This document shows, piece after piece, positions 25,263-34,174 of a stretch of DNA of 64,000 nt (the stretch's first letter is position 1; each line of letters begins with the position of its first letter). Location: contig JAEYKW010000033.1 in assembly GCA_023408075.1 (NCBI GenBank), positions 20,031 through 84,030 of the forward strand, in the 5' to 3' direction. The position numbers and the translations under genes are program-made. Source of the stretch: Bacillota bacterium (GTDB lineage: Bacteria > Bacillota > Clostridia > Christensenellales > SZUA-584). The notes under the pieces are model-generated. The model saw nothing but the letters and a program-made list of their open reading frames with translations. It did not search any database and was not told the DNA's origin.

Positions 25263-26627
25263 ATGAACGAACCGGTCATACTCGACGAACGAAAGCGTTT
25301 TATACAAGTGGGAGGCAAAAGCGGCGCGGCACTCAGCTGCGACAGCGACAGCCTCTCGGGCGCTGTGAGCCAGCGCGCCTGCGTGTACTGCGGTGCGCGC
25401 GTGGTTTTAAATCCGATCACGGACGCGTTTCATATCGTGCACGGCCCGATCGGCTGCGCGAGCTATACATGGGATATCCGCGGCAGCCTTTCGAGCGGCA
25501 GCGAGCTTTACAGAAACAGCTTTTCCACGGACTTAAGCGAGCAGGATGTGGTGTTCGGCGGGGAGAAAAAGCTGACCGCCGCGCTTGATGAGATCGTGAA
25601 GAAACATGCGCCCAAGCTCATATTCGTCTACGCGACCTGCATCGTCGGTGTGATCGGGGACGATGTGGAAGCTGTCTGCCGCGACGCGGAAAGAAAATAC
25701 GGCATCCGTGTGATACCCGTCAAATCGCCCGGGTTTTCGGGCAACAAATCGTACGGCTACAAAATGGCCTGCAACGCGATCATGGAGCTCATCACGCCGC
25801 ATGTCACGAATGTCACGAAGCGCGGCGTGAACATACTCGGCGATTTCAACCTCGCGGGCGAAATGTGGATCATCAAGAACTACCTCAATGAGATCGGCAT
25901 TGATGTGAAGGCGACGGTCACGGGCGACGCAAGCTATGAGACGCTTAAAACAGCGCCGACAGCCGCGCTCAACATCGTGCAGTGCGCGGGCTCCATGACG
26001 TATCTTGCGAAGCGCATGGAGGAGGAGATGGGCATACCGTTCATCAAGGTCAGCTTCTTTGGCGTGGAGGATACCTCGGCGTCGCTGATACGCGTGGCCG
26101 AGGCGGTGGGCACACAGGCGAATATTGACAGAGCGCGGCTGCTCGCACGGCGCGAGGAGCAGCGGCTCAAGGGCTTTCTCGATGAGTATATGCCGAAGCT
26201 CGCGGGCAAAAAGGCGGCGATATACGTGGGCGGCGGCTTCAAGGCGATATCGCTGATCCGCCAGTTCAACGCGCTCGGCATCAAAACTGTCGTGGTGGGT
26301 ACGCAGACGGGCAAGCCCGAGGATTATGAAGTGATCGCGCAGCTTGTGGACCCGGATACGGTGATACTCGACGACGCGAACCCGGCCGAGCTTGAAACGT
26401 TCATGAAGCAAAAGGGCGCCGACATACTCGTGGGCGGCGTGAAGGAACGCCCGCTTGCCTATAAGCTCGGCATCGCGTTCTGTGACCACAACCATGAAAG
26501 AAAGCACGCGCTCGCGGGCTATGAGGGCGTGGTCAACTTCACGCGCGAGATCAATCTCTCGCTGAACAGCCCCGTCTGGCAGGCGCTCAAAGCGCCGTTC
26601 CCGTGCGGAAAGGCGGCGGCGTTATGA
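25263..26627 (+). CDS. nifE: FeMo-cofactor assembly scaffold NifE
   Basis: A 454-residue NifE, homologous to NifD. Cluster cysteines lie at about residues 40 (QRACVYCG), 65 (PIGCASY) and 126 (ATCIVGVIGDD), and the NifE-specific SPGFSGNKSYGYKMAC is present. With NifN it forms the scaffold on which the NifB product is converted to FeMo-cofactor with Mo and homocitrate. RBS AAAGGGGGA. The stop overlaps the next ATG (ATGA at 26624), giving tight coupling with NifN. Confidence 0.95.
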   Translation: MNEPVILDERKRFIQVGGKSGAALSCDSDSLSGAVSQRACVYCGARVVLNPITDAFHIVHGPIGCASYTWDIRGSLSSGSELYRNSFSTDLSEQDVVFGGEKKLTAALDEIVKKHAPKLIFVYATCIVGVIGDDVEAVCRDAERKYGIRVIPVKSPGFSGNKSYGYKMACNAIMELITPHVTNVTKRGVNILGDFNLAGEMWIIKNYLNEIGIDVKATVTGDASYETLKTAPTAALNIVQCAGSMTYLAKRMEEEMGIPFIKVSFFGVEDTSASLIRVAEAVGTQANIDRARLLARREEQRLKGFLDEYMPKLAGKKAAIYVGGGFKAISLIRQFNALGIKTVVVGTQTGKPEDYEVIAQLVDPDTVILDDANPAELETFMKQKGADILVGGVKERPLAYKLGIAFCDHNHERKHALAGYEGVVNFTREINLSLNSPVWQALKAPFPCGKAAAL

Positions 26628-29296
26628 GCATGAACCTTGTGAATTTGAACGTCAATCCGTGCAAAATGTGCATGCCGATGGGCAGCGTGAGCGCGTTTTA
26701 CGGCATACGCAAATGCATGACGCTGCTGCACGGCTCTCAGGGGTGCAGCACGTACATACGCCGCCATATGGCCACGCATTACAATGAACCCGTGGATATC
26801 GCGTCGTCGTCGCTGACGGAACAGGGCACCGTGTTCGGTGGGGAAGAGAACCTCATCAAAGGGCTCAAAAACCTCATTGCGCTCTACAACCCCGAGGTGA
26901 TCGGCGTTGCGACCACATGCCTTGCCGAAACGATCGGCGAGGATATCCCGCGCATCATACGCGATTTTTACGCCGCGAATCCGGACTGCCGCGTGAAGAT
27001 CATCCCCGTCTCGTCGGCAGGCTATGGCGGCACACAGTACGAAGGGTTCTTTGCGGCGCTGCGGGCCATCGTGTCGGGCGTTGAGATGAAGCCCGAAAAG
27101 AACAGCAAGGTCAACGTGATCACCGGCATGCTGAGCCCGGCGGATACGCGGTATTTAAAAGCGCTGTTCAAGCAAATGGGGCTCGATGTGATACTGCTGC
27201 CCGATCTGTCGGAGAACCTCGACGGCGTGTACAGGCCGGAATACAACCGGCTGCCGGAGGGCGGCACCTCGCTCGAAGACATAGCGCTGATGGCGGGCGC
27301 GAGAATGACGATTGAACTGTCGGCATTTGTGAGCGACGGCTATTCACCCGCGAAATACCTTTTTGACACTTACGGCGTGCCGTATGTGCGCTGCGCGCTG
27401 CCGGTGGGCCTGAAAGATACCGATGCGCTGATTGCGGCGCTCTGCGAAGCGGGCGGTACCGTGACGGAAGACTTAATGAAACAGCGCGGGCGGTTTCTTG
27501 ACGCGATGGTGGATTCGCACAAATACAACGCGGAAGGACGCGCCGTAATATACGGCGAGCCTGATTTTGTGTACGCGGCTGCGCGCCTGTGCACCGAGAA
27601 CGGGCTCACACCCGTGGTGACGGCGACCGGCGCGAAATGCGAATCACTCAAATCAAAGCTTGAACAGGACATCAAAGAGACGGCAGACAGGTTCTTCGTG
27701 AACCGCTTTGAAATACTTGACGACTGTGATTTTGACAGAATTGACGACCTCGCCGGTGAACTGAATGCGACGGTCATGATCGGCAATTCGGACGGGCGGC
27801 GCATCGCACACAAGCGCGGCATCCCGCTGATACGGTGCGCGTTTCCCGTGCACGATGCGGTGGGCGGACAGCGCATGCGCATGCTCGGTTATGAAGGCGC
27901 GCTCACGCTGCTTGACAGCGTGACGAACGCGCTGCTGCTGCGCAAGGAAGAAGGCTTCCGGGATGCGCTCTACGACAAGTACTACAAAGGGCCGGAGAAG
28001 GCCGTCGGCGATGGGCCGAAAACTGCGGACATCAAAAAAACAATCGCTGAAAAAACAGCGAGCCATCCGTGCTTCAACGGCTGCGGCGGCAGCTTCGCGC
28101 GCATCCATCTGCCCGTGGCGCGCGGCTGCAACATACAGTGCAACTATTGCGTGCGCAAGTTCGACTGCCCCAATGAGAGCCGCCCCGGCGTGACCACGCA
28201 GGTATTAACGCCCGCCGAAGCGCTGGACAGATACCTTGAGGTGAAAGCCAGAATGCCGAACCTCACGGTGGTGGGCATCGCGGGGCCGGGCGACGCGCTT
28301 GAGGATTTCGAAAAGACAAGCAAAACCCTGCAGATGATACGCATGGCCGATCCGGATGTGACGTTCTGTCTTTCGACGAACGGACTTATGCTGCCGCAGT
28401 ATGCAAACGACATCGTCGCCTTGGGTGTGTCGCATGTGACGGTGACGGTAAACGCCGTGGATGCGGGTATCGCGAGCCGTATATACAAACATGTGCGGTA
28501 TATGGGCGAAACGTACACGGGCGAAACGGCGGCGGCGATACTGATGGCGAACCAGCTTGCGGGCATCAAAATGCTTGCCGACAAAGGCATCGTTGTGAAG
28601 GTCAACATTGTGATGCTCAAGGGCATCAATGAGAATCATATCCCCGCCGTTGTCAAAAAGGTTAAATCGCTCGGCGCGGCGATGACCAACATCATGCAGC
28701 TGATACCCGTGAAGGGCAGCGCGTTTGAAGCTATGCCGCTCGTCAGCCGGAAAGAGATCATGGCGATGCGCGAGCTTTGCGGCGAAACGCTCGAGCAGAT
28801 GATGCACTGCCGCCAGTGCCGCGCCGATGCCGTGGGCACGCTCGATAACGACGAATCGGCAAGCCTTGGCGGCTGCAAAGGATGCGAAAGCAAACCGGTG
28901 AAGAAGAACGTCTTAAAAACGGAGCCCATACGTGTGGCAGTCTCGTCGCACGGCGGTGTGCTCGTGGACCAGCACTTCGGGCAGGCGAGCGACTTTTACA
29001 TCTATGAATATCTGGACGGGGGCGTGAAGTTTAAGGAACGGCGCAGCGTGGGCAAATACTGCGACGGCACATCCGAATGCGACGGCAAGGGCGGCGGCAA
29101 GCCAATGAAGATGGAGCAGATTCTCGACGCCATAGCAGACTGTGCGTGCGTGGTGACGATGCGCATCGGCGAAGCGCCGCGCCTCAAGCTCGCCGAGAAG
29201 GGCATCGCCGTGCTGACGAGCTATGGGCGTATTGAAGATGCCGTGGAGGAAGCGGCGGGACAATGCGAAGAGAATAAACTGAAAGGAATCATATAG
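26624..29296 (+). CDS. nifN-B: NifN-NifB fusion protein
   Basis: An 890-residue fusion. Residues about 1-430 are NifN (NPCKMCMPMG, HGSQGCSTYIRRH, TTCLAETIGED). A linker of about 40 residues follows, then the NifB radical-SAM domain from about 475, with CNIQCNYC binding the [4Fe-4S] cluster and the motif VGIAGPGDAL. The C-terminal 120 residues (from about 765, IRVAVSSHGGVLVDQHFGQASDF) are the NifX-like domain. NifB makes the carbide-containing 8Fe core and NifN helps receive it, so fusion would channel the intermediate. The same fusion is known from Clostridium pasteurianum. ATG at 26624 is used. Confidence 0.95.
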   Translation: MSMNLVNLNVNPCKMCMPMGSVSAFYGIRKCMTLLHGSQGCSTYIRRHMATHYNEPVDIASSSLTEQGTVFGGEENLIKGLKNLIALYNPEVIGVATTCLAETIGEDIPRIIRDFYAANPDCRVKIIPVSSAGYGGTQYEGFFAALRAIVSGVEMKPEKNSKVNVITGMLSPADTRYLKALFKQMGLDVILLPDLSENLDGVYRPEYNRLPEGGTSLEDIALMAGARMTIELSAFVSDGYSPAKYLFDTYGVPYVRCALPVGLKDTDALIAALCEAGGTVTEDLMKQRGRFLDAMVDSHKYNAEGRAVIYGEPDFVYAAARLCTENGLTPVVTATGAKCESLKSKLEQDIKETADRFFVNRFEILDDCDFDRIDDLAGELNATVMIGNSDGRRIAHKRGIPLIRCAFPVHDAVGGQRMRMLGYEGALTLLDSVTNALLLRKEEGFRDALYDKYYKGPEKAVGDGPKTADIKKTIAEKTASHPCFNGCGGSFARIHLPVARGCNIQCNYCVRKFDCPNESRPGVTTQVLTPAEALDRYLEVKARMPNLTVVGIAGPGDALEDFEKTSKTLQMIRMADPDVTFCLSTNGLMLPQYANDIVALGVSHVTVTVNAVDAGIASRIYKHVRYMGETYTGETAAAILMANQLAGIKMLADKGIVVKVNIVMLKGINENHIPAVVKKVKSLGAAMTNIMQLIPVKGSAFEAMPLVSRKEIMAMRELCGETLEQMMHCRQCRADAVGTLDNDESASLGGCKGCESKPVKKNVLKTEPIRVAVSSHGGVLVDQHFGQASDFYIYEYLDGGVKFKERRSVGKYCDGTSECDGKGGGKPMKMEQILDAIADCACVVTMRIGEAPRLKLAEKGIAVLTSYGRIEDAVEEAAGQCEENKLKGII

Positions 29297-29298
29297 CC

Positions 29299-29607
29299 AT
29301 GATCAAACCGAAATACCACGTATTTGTGTGCACAAGCTGCCGCGTGAACGGCACGCAGAAAGGGTTTTGCTACTCCAAGGGCAGTGTCGACCTCGTGCAG
29401 CGCTTTATGGAAGAGATCGACGAACGCGAGCTGTCGGCCGAGGTGATGGTGACCAACACGGGCTGCTTCGGCATTTGCGACAAAGGGCCGGTCGTGGTGG
29501 TCTATCCCGAGGGCACATGGTACGGCAATGTGACGGAGGATGATGTGCCGCGCATCTGCGAGGAGCACCTCGAAAACGGCAGCAAGGTGGATGACCTGAT
29601 TATTTAA
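29299..29607 (+). CDS. thioredoxin-fold [2Fe-2S] ferredoxin, nif-linked
   Basis: A 102-residue thioredoxin-like [2Fe-2S] ferredoxin. Cysteines at positions 11, 14, 24, 56 and 60 (VCTSCRVNG, KGFC, NTGCFGIC) match the numbering of the well-studied C. pasteurianum protein, which associates with the MoFe protein. It starts 2 bases after the nifN-B stop and precedes nifV, so it belongs to the operon. An electron-transfer or regulatory role at nitrogenase is likely but its exact task in the family is unsettled. Confidence 0.9.
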   Translation: MIKPKYHVFVCTSCRVNGTQKGFCYSKGSVDLVQRFMEEIDERELSAEVMVTNTGCFGICDKGPVVVVYPEGTWYGNVTEDDVPRICEEHLENGSKVDDLII

Positions 29608-29617
29608 GGAGAATAGA

Positions 29618-30541
29618 ATGCCTGTCATCACAGATGTGACGCTGTGCACAATTTCATACGGGCAAAAGCAGGTTCGTGAAGTCCGCGCGCTCTATACGGC
29701 GTTGCTTGAACTCGGCGTGACATTTATTCAGTTGCCTTTAAGTACCGTTTCTTTTATCGGAAACGGCCTTGTCCGCGAGCGAACCATTCTGGTCGTACCG
29801 GCGGATGATGAGGCGCCGGATGGTTTTGCAGGATATGTCTGTGAGAAGCCCGTAGAGAAAGGACATTCGATCTGCGAGATGCGGATGGTTGATGAAATGC
29901 CGGTATGGGCGGATGAGGTGCGGGTGACGGCGAACGCGTCGTTGTTTATGCGGGATTATCATGCCGAGTTCAGCGGACTTTTGACGAAACCGAACGTGAC
30001 CTTCTGTGCCAAAGATGCCGGGCAGGCCGGTACGGCGCTCACAGCAGAGTGGCTGCTCTCGGGCGGCGAGAGAACTGTATTGAGCTTCCTCGGTTTGGGC
30101 GGGTACGCGCCGCTCGAGCAGGTGCTCGCTGCGCTGTTCGCGGCGGGCTGCCGTGATTTTAACATGTCGGCGCTTAGCGCCATAGCGGATGCATGGGAGA
30201 CGCTGGCGCAGCAACGCATTCCCAATTATTGCCCCGTTGTAGGGCGGCGCATTTTCGATGTGGAATCAGGCACGCACGTGGACGGAGTTTTAAAGAACAA
30301 CCGGTGTTATGAGCCGTTTGCCCCCGAAGACGTGGGGGCCCAAAGGCACATTGCCATTGGCAAGCATTCGGGCAAAGCGGCGCTTGCATACAAACTCAAA
30401 GAGCTCGGCATCGTGCATAGCTGCAATCTTGACCGGCTTTTGGAGCTTGTGCGGGAATCAAGCATGGAAAAAGGCCGCAGCCTCAGTGACGGCGAATTCG
30501 CGGCGCTGGCTGAGCGTGCGGGAGGGGAAGACGCGGCATGA
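29618..30541 (+). CDS. nifV-omega: homocitrate synthase omega subunit
   Basis: A 307-residue protein matching the C-terminal (omega) half of split NifV. The recognisable block VESGTHVDGVLKNNRCYEPF then VGAQRHIAIGKHSGKAAL is the communication region. The N-terminal part is a degenerate barrel lacking the catalytic LRDGEQ motif. It must pair with the alpha subunit to make homocitrate, the organic ligand of FeMo-cofactor. AAGGAG precedes the ATG, and its stop overlaps the alpha gene by 4 bases (ATGA at 30538). Confidence 0.9.
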   Translation: MPVITDVTLCTISYGQKQVREVRALYTALLELGVTFIQLPLSTVSFIGNGLVRERTILVVPADDEAPDGFAGYVCEKPVEKGHSICEMRMVDEMPVWADEVRVTANASLFMRDYHAEFSGLLTKPNVTFCAKDAGQAGTALTAEWLLSGGERTVLSFLGLGGYAPLEQVLAALFAAGCRDFNMSALSAIADAWETLAQQRIPNYCPVVGRRIFDVESGTHVDGVLKNNRCYEPFAPEDVGAQRHIAIGKHSGKAALAYKLKELGIVHSCNLDRLLELVRESSMEKGRSLSDGEFAALAERAGGEDAA

Positions 30542-31377
30542 AAACGAAGGTTTGGCTGACGGACACCACATTGCGCGACGGTGAGCAGCGCAGCGGGTTT
30601 GCGCTCAATGCCGATGATAAGGTGAAGCTCGCAGGCCTGCTCGACGCAGCGGGTTATTACCAGATTGAGGCGGGCATACCCGCGATGGGCCGCCGCGAAA
30701 AAGATACGATCTGCCGCATCATGGAACTGCGTAAAAACGCGAAGATCGCCGTATGGAACCGCATGAAGATGGAGGACGTTGCGCACTCGTGCGATTGTCG
30801 CCCCGATGTGATGCACTTGAGTGCGCCTGTGTCGGACATCATGATATCGGGGCTGCTCAGAAAAGACCGGCGCTGGGTAAAAAAGCAACTCGCCGATTGC
30901 ATCAGTTATGCAAAGGACAAGGGCTATGAGGTATCGGTGGGGTTTCAGGACGCATCACGGGCGGATATTGATTTTCTAAGGGGACTCATCAGCCAGATAT
31001 CCGCGCTTGGCGTGAACATGGTCCGGCTCGCCGATACGGTCGGCATACTGACACCGCTCAAAGCGCGGTATATGGCGGAGGCGCTTGCGCGAGAAACGGA
31101 TATCGGTATTGCGGTGCACACGCATAATGATCTTGGAATGGCTGCGGCAGTGGCAGCGGAAGCGGTGAAGGGCGGCGCACGGTTTGTCGATACCACGTTG
31201 TTCGGCATCGGCGAGCGAGCGGGCAACTGCGACGCGTATACGTTCGCGCAGCTCACCGAGGGATATTTTGACGTGGCACCCGCTATGGTTACTCTTGAAA
31301 AGCTGATGCGAGAAGCCAAAGGCATGCTGGTGCCAAAAGAGTCCGACTCTGGCGAAGAGGCCTCGGCATGCCGATAG
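30538..31377 (+). CDS. nifV-alpha: homocitrate synthase alpha (catalytic) subunit
   Basis: A 279-residue catalytic half of NifV. The DRE-TIM signature DTTLRDGEQRSG sits at residues 9-20, with metal ligands in HTHNDLG (about 197-203) and GxGERAGN (FGIGERAGNCD). It condenses acetyl-CoA with 2-oxoglutarate to homocitrate. It lacks the C-terminal regulatory part, which the omega gene supplies. The order omega then alpha is as in C. pasteurianum. Last gene of the nif block. Confidence 0.92.
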   Translation: MKTKVWLTDTTLRDGEQRSGFALNADDKVKLAGLLDAAGYYQIEAGIPAMGRREKDTICRIMELRKNAKIAVWNRMKMEDVAHSCDCRPDVMHLSAPVSDIMISGLLRKDRRWVKKQLADCISYAKDKGYEVSVGFQDASRADIDFLRGLISQISALGVNMVRLADTVGILTPLKARYMAEALARETDIGIAVHTHNDLGMAAAVAAEAVKGGARFVDTTLFGIGERAGNCDAYTFAQLTEGYFDVAPAMVTLEKLMREAKGMLVPKESDSGEEASACR

Positions 31378-31401
31378 AACGACCGCGGTTTTTCAGCGGT
31401 T

Positions 31402-31688
31402 GTCATGCGAACGCAGGATAAGTCGCAGTGAATGAGCACGCGAGTGAAGAATCTGTTTGCAGATACCGCTTCGCAGCGGATCGCTGTCAATCGCTCAAAA
31501 TCCATGCGCTGTCACATCACAACAGACAAAACGATTTGCTGGCCGTCATTGTAAATTTGCGATACAGGCGACGGCATAGCGAAAAGAGTCTGTGACAGAT
31601 ACAAATCTGCGATATAGCGAAACGCATCCTATGTGTTTATGCTCTTGACCATGTGAAACCCTTTCCGTTCACGCTCCATCGAAATGAC
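31402..31688. repeat. GTCAT-ended dispersed repeat, long copy
   Basis: Begins GTCATGCGAACGCAGG and ends CGCTCCATCGAAATGAC, whose complement is GTCATTTCGATGGAGCG, so the ends are imperfect inverted repeats. Related shorter copies lie at 40692-40796 and 63755-63851. No open frame is seen inside. It fills most of the gap between nifV and spoVB. Confidence 0.55.
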
Positions 31689-31712
31689 GCTTGTGACTTT
31701 GTAAACATTGCG

Positions 31713-31735
31713 GCACCGGACAATCCGGTGCTTTT
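31713..31735 (+). terminator. terminator downstream of the nif block
   Basis: GCACCGGA (31713-31720), loop CAA, TCCGGTGC (31724-31731), then TTTTATA. Confidence 0.7.
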
Positions 31736-31756
31736 ATATTGCGGCTTTTTCGCCGT

Positions 31757-31794
31757 CCCGTCACATATATTTAACTGATATTTTATGTGACGGG
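31757..31794 (+). promoter_or_regulatory. 11-bp perfect inverted repeat overlapping the spoVB ribosome site
   Basis: CCCGTCACATA (31757-31767) / TATGTGACGGG (31784-31794) with a 16-base loop. The right arm runs into the purine-rich GGGATGGG that must serve as the ribosome site for the ATG at 31805. It could be an operator or a translation-blocking hairpin. Confidence 0.5.
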
Positions 31795-31804
31795 ATGGGC
31801 ACCG

Positions 31805-33343
31805 ATGAAACGAAGCTTCGTGAAGAACACACTGATACTGACATTAACCTCGCAGCTGCTGCGCATCATCGGCATTTATCTGCTGGCTTACATGTCGGGC
31901 AAAATCGGCGAGGAAGGCATCGGCCTTTATCAGCTGATTCTCTCCATTTATATGCTGGCGGCCACATTTGCATCGTCAGGCATCGGCATTGCGGTCTCGC
32001 GGCTCACGGCGGAGGCGATTTCAAAAAGCGGCGGCAAGCGCGTATCCAATGTGCTGCGTCGCGCCATATCTATCAGCCTGCTGCTTGGCGTGACGTTCGG
32101 CACGATGTTGTATTTGCTCTCGGGCTTCATCGGTGAAAGCTGGCTCGGCGACGCGCGCACGGTGCTGTCCGTCAGAACGCTGGCGTTCGGTCTGCCGTTC
32201 ATGGCGCTTACCTCGTGCCTTCAAGGGTACTTCTACGGCATGAAAAAGGTATTGAAGCCTGCAGGGCAGATGATGTTTGAGCAGATGGCACGCATCATGC
32301 TGATCATGCTGATACTCGACATGTTTTTGCCCAAGGGGCTCGAATACGCGTGCTTTGCGATCATACTCGCGTGCATGATTTCCGAAGGGCTGTCGTGCTG
32401 CTTTGGCTTCATACTCTATTTGATCGACAAACGCCAGACCAGCCTCGCTGTGGCGGACGAGAAGGGTGTGATCAAAAAAATTGCACACATCGCACTGCCG
32501 ATCGCCGTAAGCTCATACATCCGCACAGCGCTGCGCACGGCGGAAAACACGATGATACCGGCGGGTCTTCGAAAGTTCGGCGCGACGGCCAAGGAGGCGC
32601 TCTCGCAGTTCGGGCAGATCGGCATGACGATGCCGATCATATTCTTTCCGTGCGGCATACTTGCAGCGGTGGGCACGCTGCTGATACCCGAGGTTTCGGA
32701 GGCCTACGCCGTAAAAAATATGCGGCGCGTCCAGTATATTTTCGAGAAAGTCTTTAAAAACACGGTATTGCTTTCGGTATTGTTCGCCGGTATATTCATG
32801 GCGTTCGCAAAGGACTTTGGCTTGCTCATCTACCAAAACGGCGATATCGCGCGGCTGCTTATGATGCTCGCGCCGCTCGTGCCGCTGATCTATCTTGATT
32901 TGGTTGTGGACTCGATGCTCAACGGACTCAATCAGCAGGTACAGACGCTCAAAATCAATATCCTCGATTCGTCGGTGCGCGTGCTGCTGATATTTTTCCT
33001 TGTTCCCGAATTCGGTTTGAATGCGTATGTCATCATTCTTTATGTGAGCGCGCTGATCAACGGGACGCTGAGCATAAGGCGGCTGCTGATATCGAGCGAA
33101 ACAAGGGTGCCGTTTGTGAGCTGGATCATAAAGCCGCTTGTTTGCGTGGCGTCGTCGGCGCTGGTGGTCAGGGTGCTGTTTGCGCTGCTGCCGCTCGGAG
33201 ACATGGTGAACGTATGGTGCCTCACCATTAAAGTGATACTGATGCTTGCGCTGTATATCTTTCTGCTTTTTATCACGCAGTGCCTTGAGCGGGACGATGT
33301 CAACTGGTTCAAGCGCATGTTAAAGGGGATAGGCCAAAAGTAA
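31805..33343 (+). CDS. spoVB: stage V sporulation protein B, MOP-superfamily flippase
   Basis: A 512-residue polytopic membrane protein of the polysaccharide flippase (MVF/MurJ-like) group. The N-terminus FVKNTLILTLTSQLLRIIGIYL and GEEGIGLYQLILSIYMLAATFASSG (key GIGLYQ) are typical of SpoVB, as are PIAVSSYIRTALRTAEN and the following AGLRKFG. About 13-14 membrane helices are seen. SpoVB is needed for spore cortex peptidoglycan and presumably moves a lipid-linked precursor. ATG at 31805 is preferred to GTG at 31787, which lies within the hairpin. Confidence 0.9.
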   Translation: MKRSFVKNTLILTLTSQLLRIIGIYLLAYMSGKIGEEGIGLYQLILSIYMLAATFASSGIGIAVSRLTAEAISKSGGKRVSNVLRRAISISLLLGVTFGTMLYLLSGFIGESWLGDARTVLSVRTLAFGLPFMALTSCLQGYFYGMKKVLKPAGQMMFEQMARIMLIMLILDMFLPKGLEYACFAIILACMISEGLSCCFGFILYLIDKRQTSLAVADEKGVIKKIAHIALPIAVSSYIRTALRTAENTMIPAGLRKFGATAKEALSQFGQIGMTMPIIFFPCGILAAVGTLLIPEVSEAYAVKNMRRVQYIFEKVFKNTVLLSVLFAGIFMAFAKDFGLLIYQNGDIARLLMMLAPLVPLIYLDLVVDSMLNGLNQQVQTLKINILDSSVRVLLIFFLVPEFGLNAYVIILYVSALINGTLSIRRLLISSETRVPFVSWIIKPLVCVASSALVVRVLFALLPLGDMVNVWCLTIKVILMLALYIFLLFITQCLERDDVNWFKRMLKGIGQK

Positions 33344-33457
33344 AAAAGGATTGTCCGCACGGCTTGAGCATGCGCCGCCCTTGTGGTAGAATTCAATGGT
33401 TAAAGATGGCGGCTGACAAGAGATTATACAATGCTCTGCATTGATAAAGGAGAGACC

Positions 33458-34174
33458 ATGAACAAAAGCAGTCGGGTTTGGAGTGCCGTTTGCGCGAGCG
33501 CAGCCAGCGTGATGCTGATTGTGGCGGTGCTTATAATGAGCATCGAGATGTTCGCGCTGAACCCCACGTTCTTCACGAGCGAATATTCAAAGCTTAATAC
33601 CGCGCAGGATATCGGCATCGGCGAGCAGGACCTCACAGCGGTGACCAATAAGCTGATCAATTACATCGCGGACGTGGACAAAGACCTTAACATACAAGCG
33701 CAAATCGGCGGTGACATGCAGGAGGTTTTCGGCGATCGCGAAAAAGACCATATGGTGGATGTCAAAGCGCTTTATCTAAGCGCGCGCAATGTCCGCACGG
33801 TCTTTTTCATCGGCGCGGCGGTGCTCGTAGTGGCAACGTTCCTGATAAGAAAGAAGCAGGCATGGAAAACGCTCTGCAAATCGTTTCTGTACGTATCGGG
33901 CGTGTTTGTACTGATCGTCGGCGCGCTCGGATTGTACGCGGCGGTCGATTTCACATCGTTTTGGATTTCGTTCCACCACCTGTTCTTCACGAACGACCTC
34001 TGGCTGCTCGACCCGAGAACCGATGTGCTGATCATGATGGTGCCCGAGCAGTTCTTCTCGGACCTCGTGGCGCGCATCATCATTCGTTTCATCTCGATAT
34101 TCGTGGTGCTCAACGCGGCGGCAGCGGCGGGGCTCATCATCATTAAAAAGAGGAGCAAAGCCGTTGAAGCCTGA
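33458..34174 (+). CDS. DUF1461 (TIGR01906) integral membrane protein
   Basis: A 238-residue membrane protein with four helices: one near the N-terminus (about 11-33), then three around residues 108-130, 143-163 and 206-226. The family hallmark is in the central extracytoplasmic loops: FTSEYSKLN, VFGDREKDHMVDVK and SFHHLFFTNDLWLLDP. The function of DUF1461 is unknown. ATG at 33458 has AAGGAGAGA upstream. The stop overlaps the tsaD start by 11 bases, so the two are coupled. Confidence 0.85.
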   Translation: MNKSSRVWSAVCASAASVMLIVAVLIMSIEMFALNPTFFTSEYSKLNTAQDIGIGEQDLTAVTNKLINYIADVDKDLNIQAQIGGDMQEVFGDREKDHMVDVKALYLSARNVRTVFFIGAAVLVVATFLIRKKQAWKTLCKSFLYVSGVFVLIVGALGLYAAVDFTSFWISFHHLFFTNDLWLLDPRTDVLIMMVPEQFFSDLVARIIIRFISIFVVLNAAAAAGLIIIKKRSKAVEA

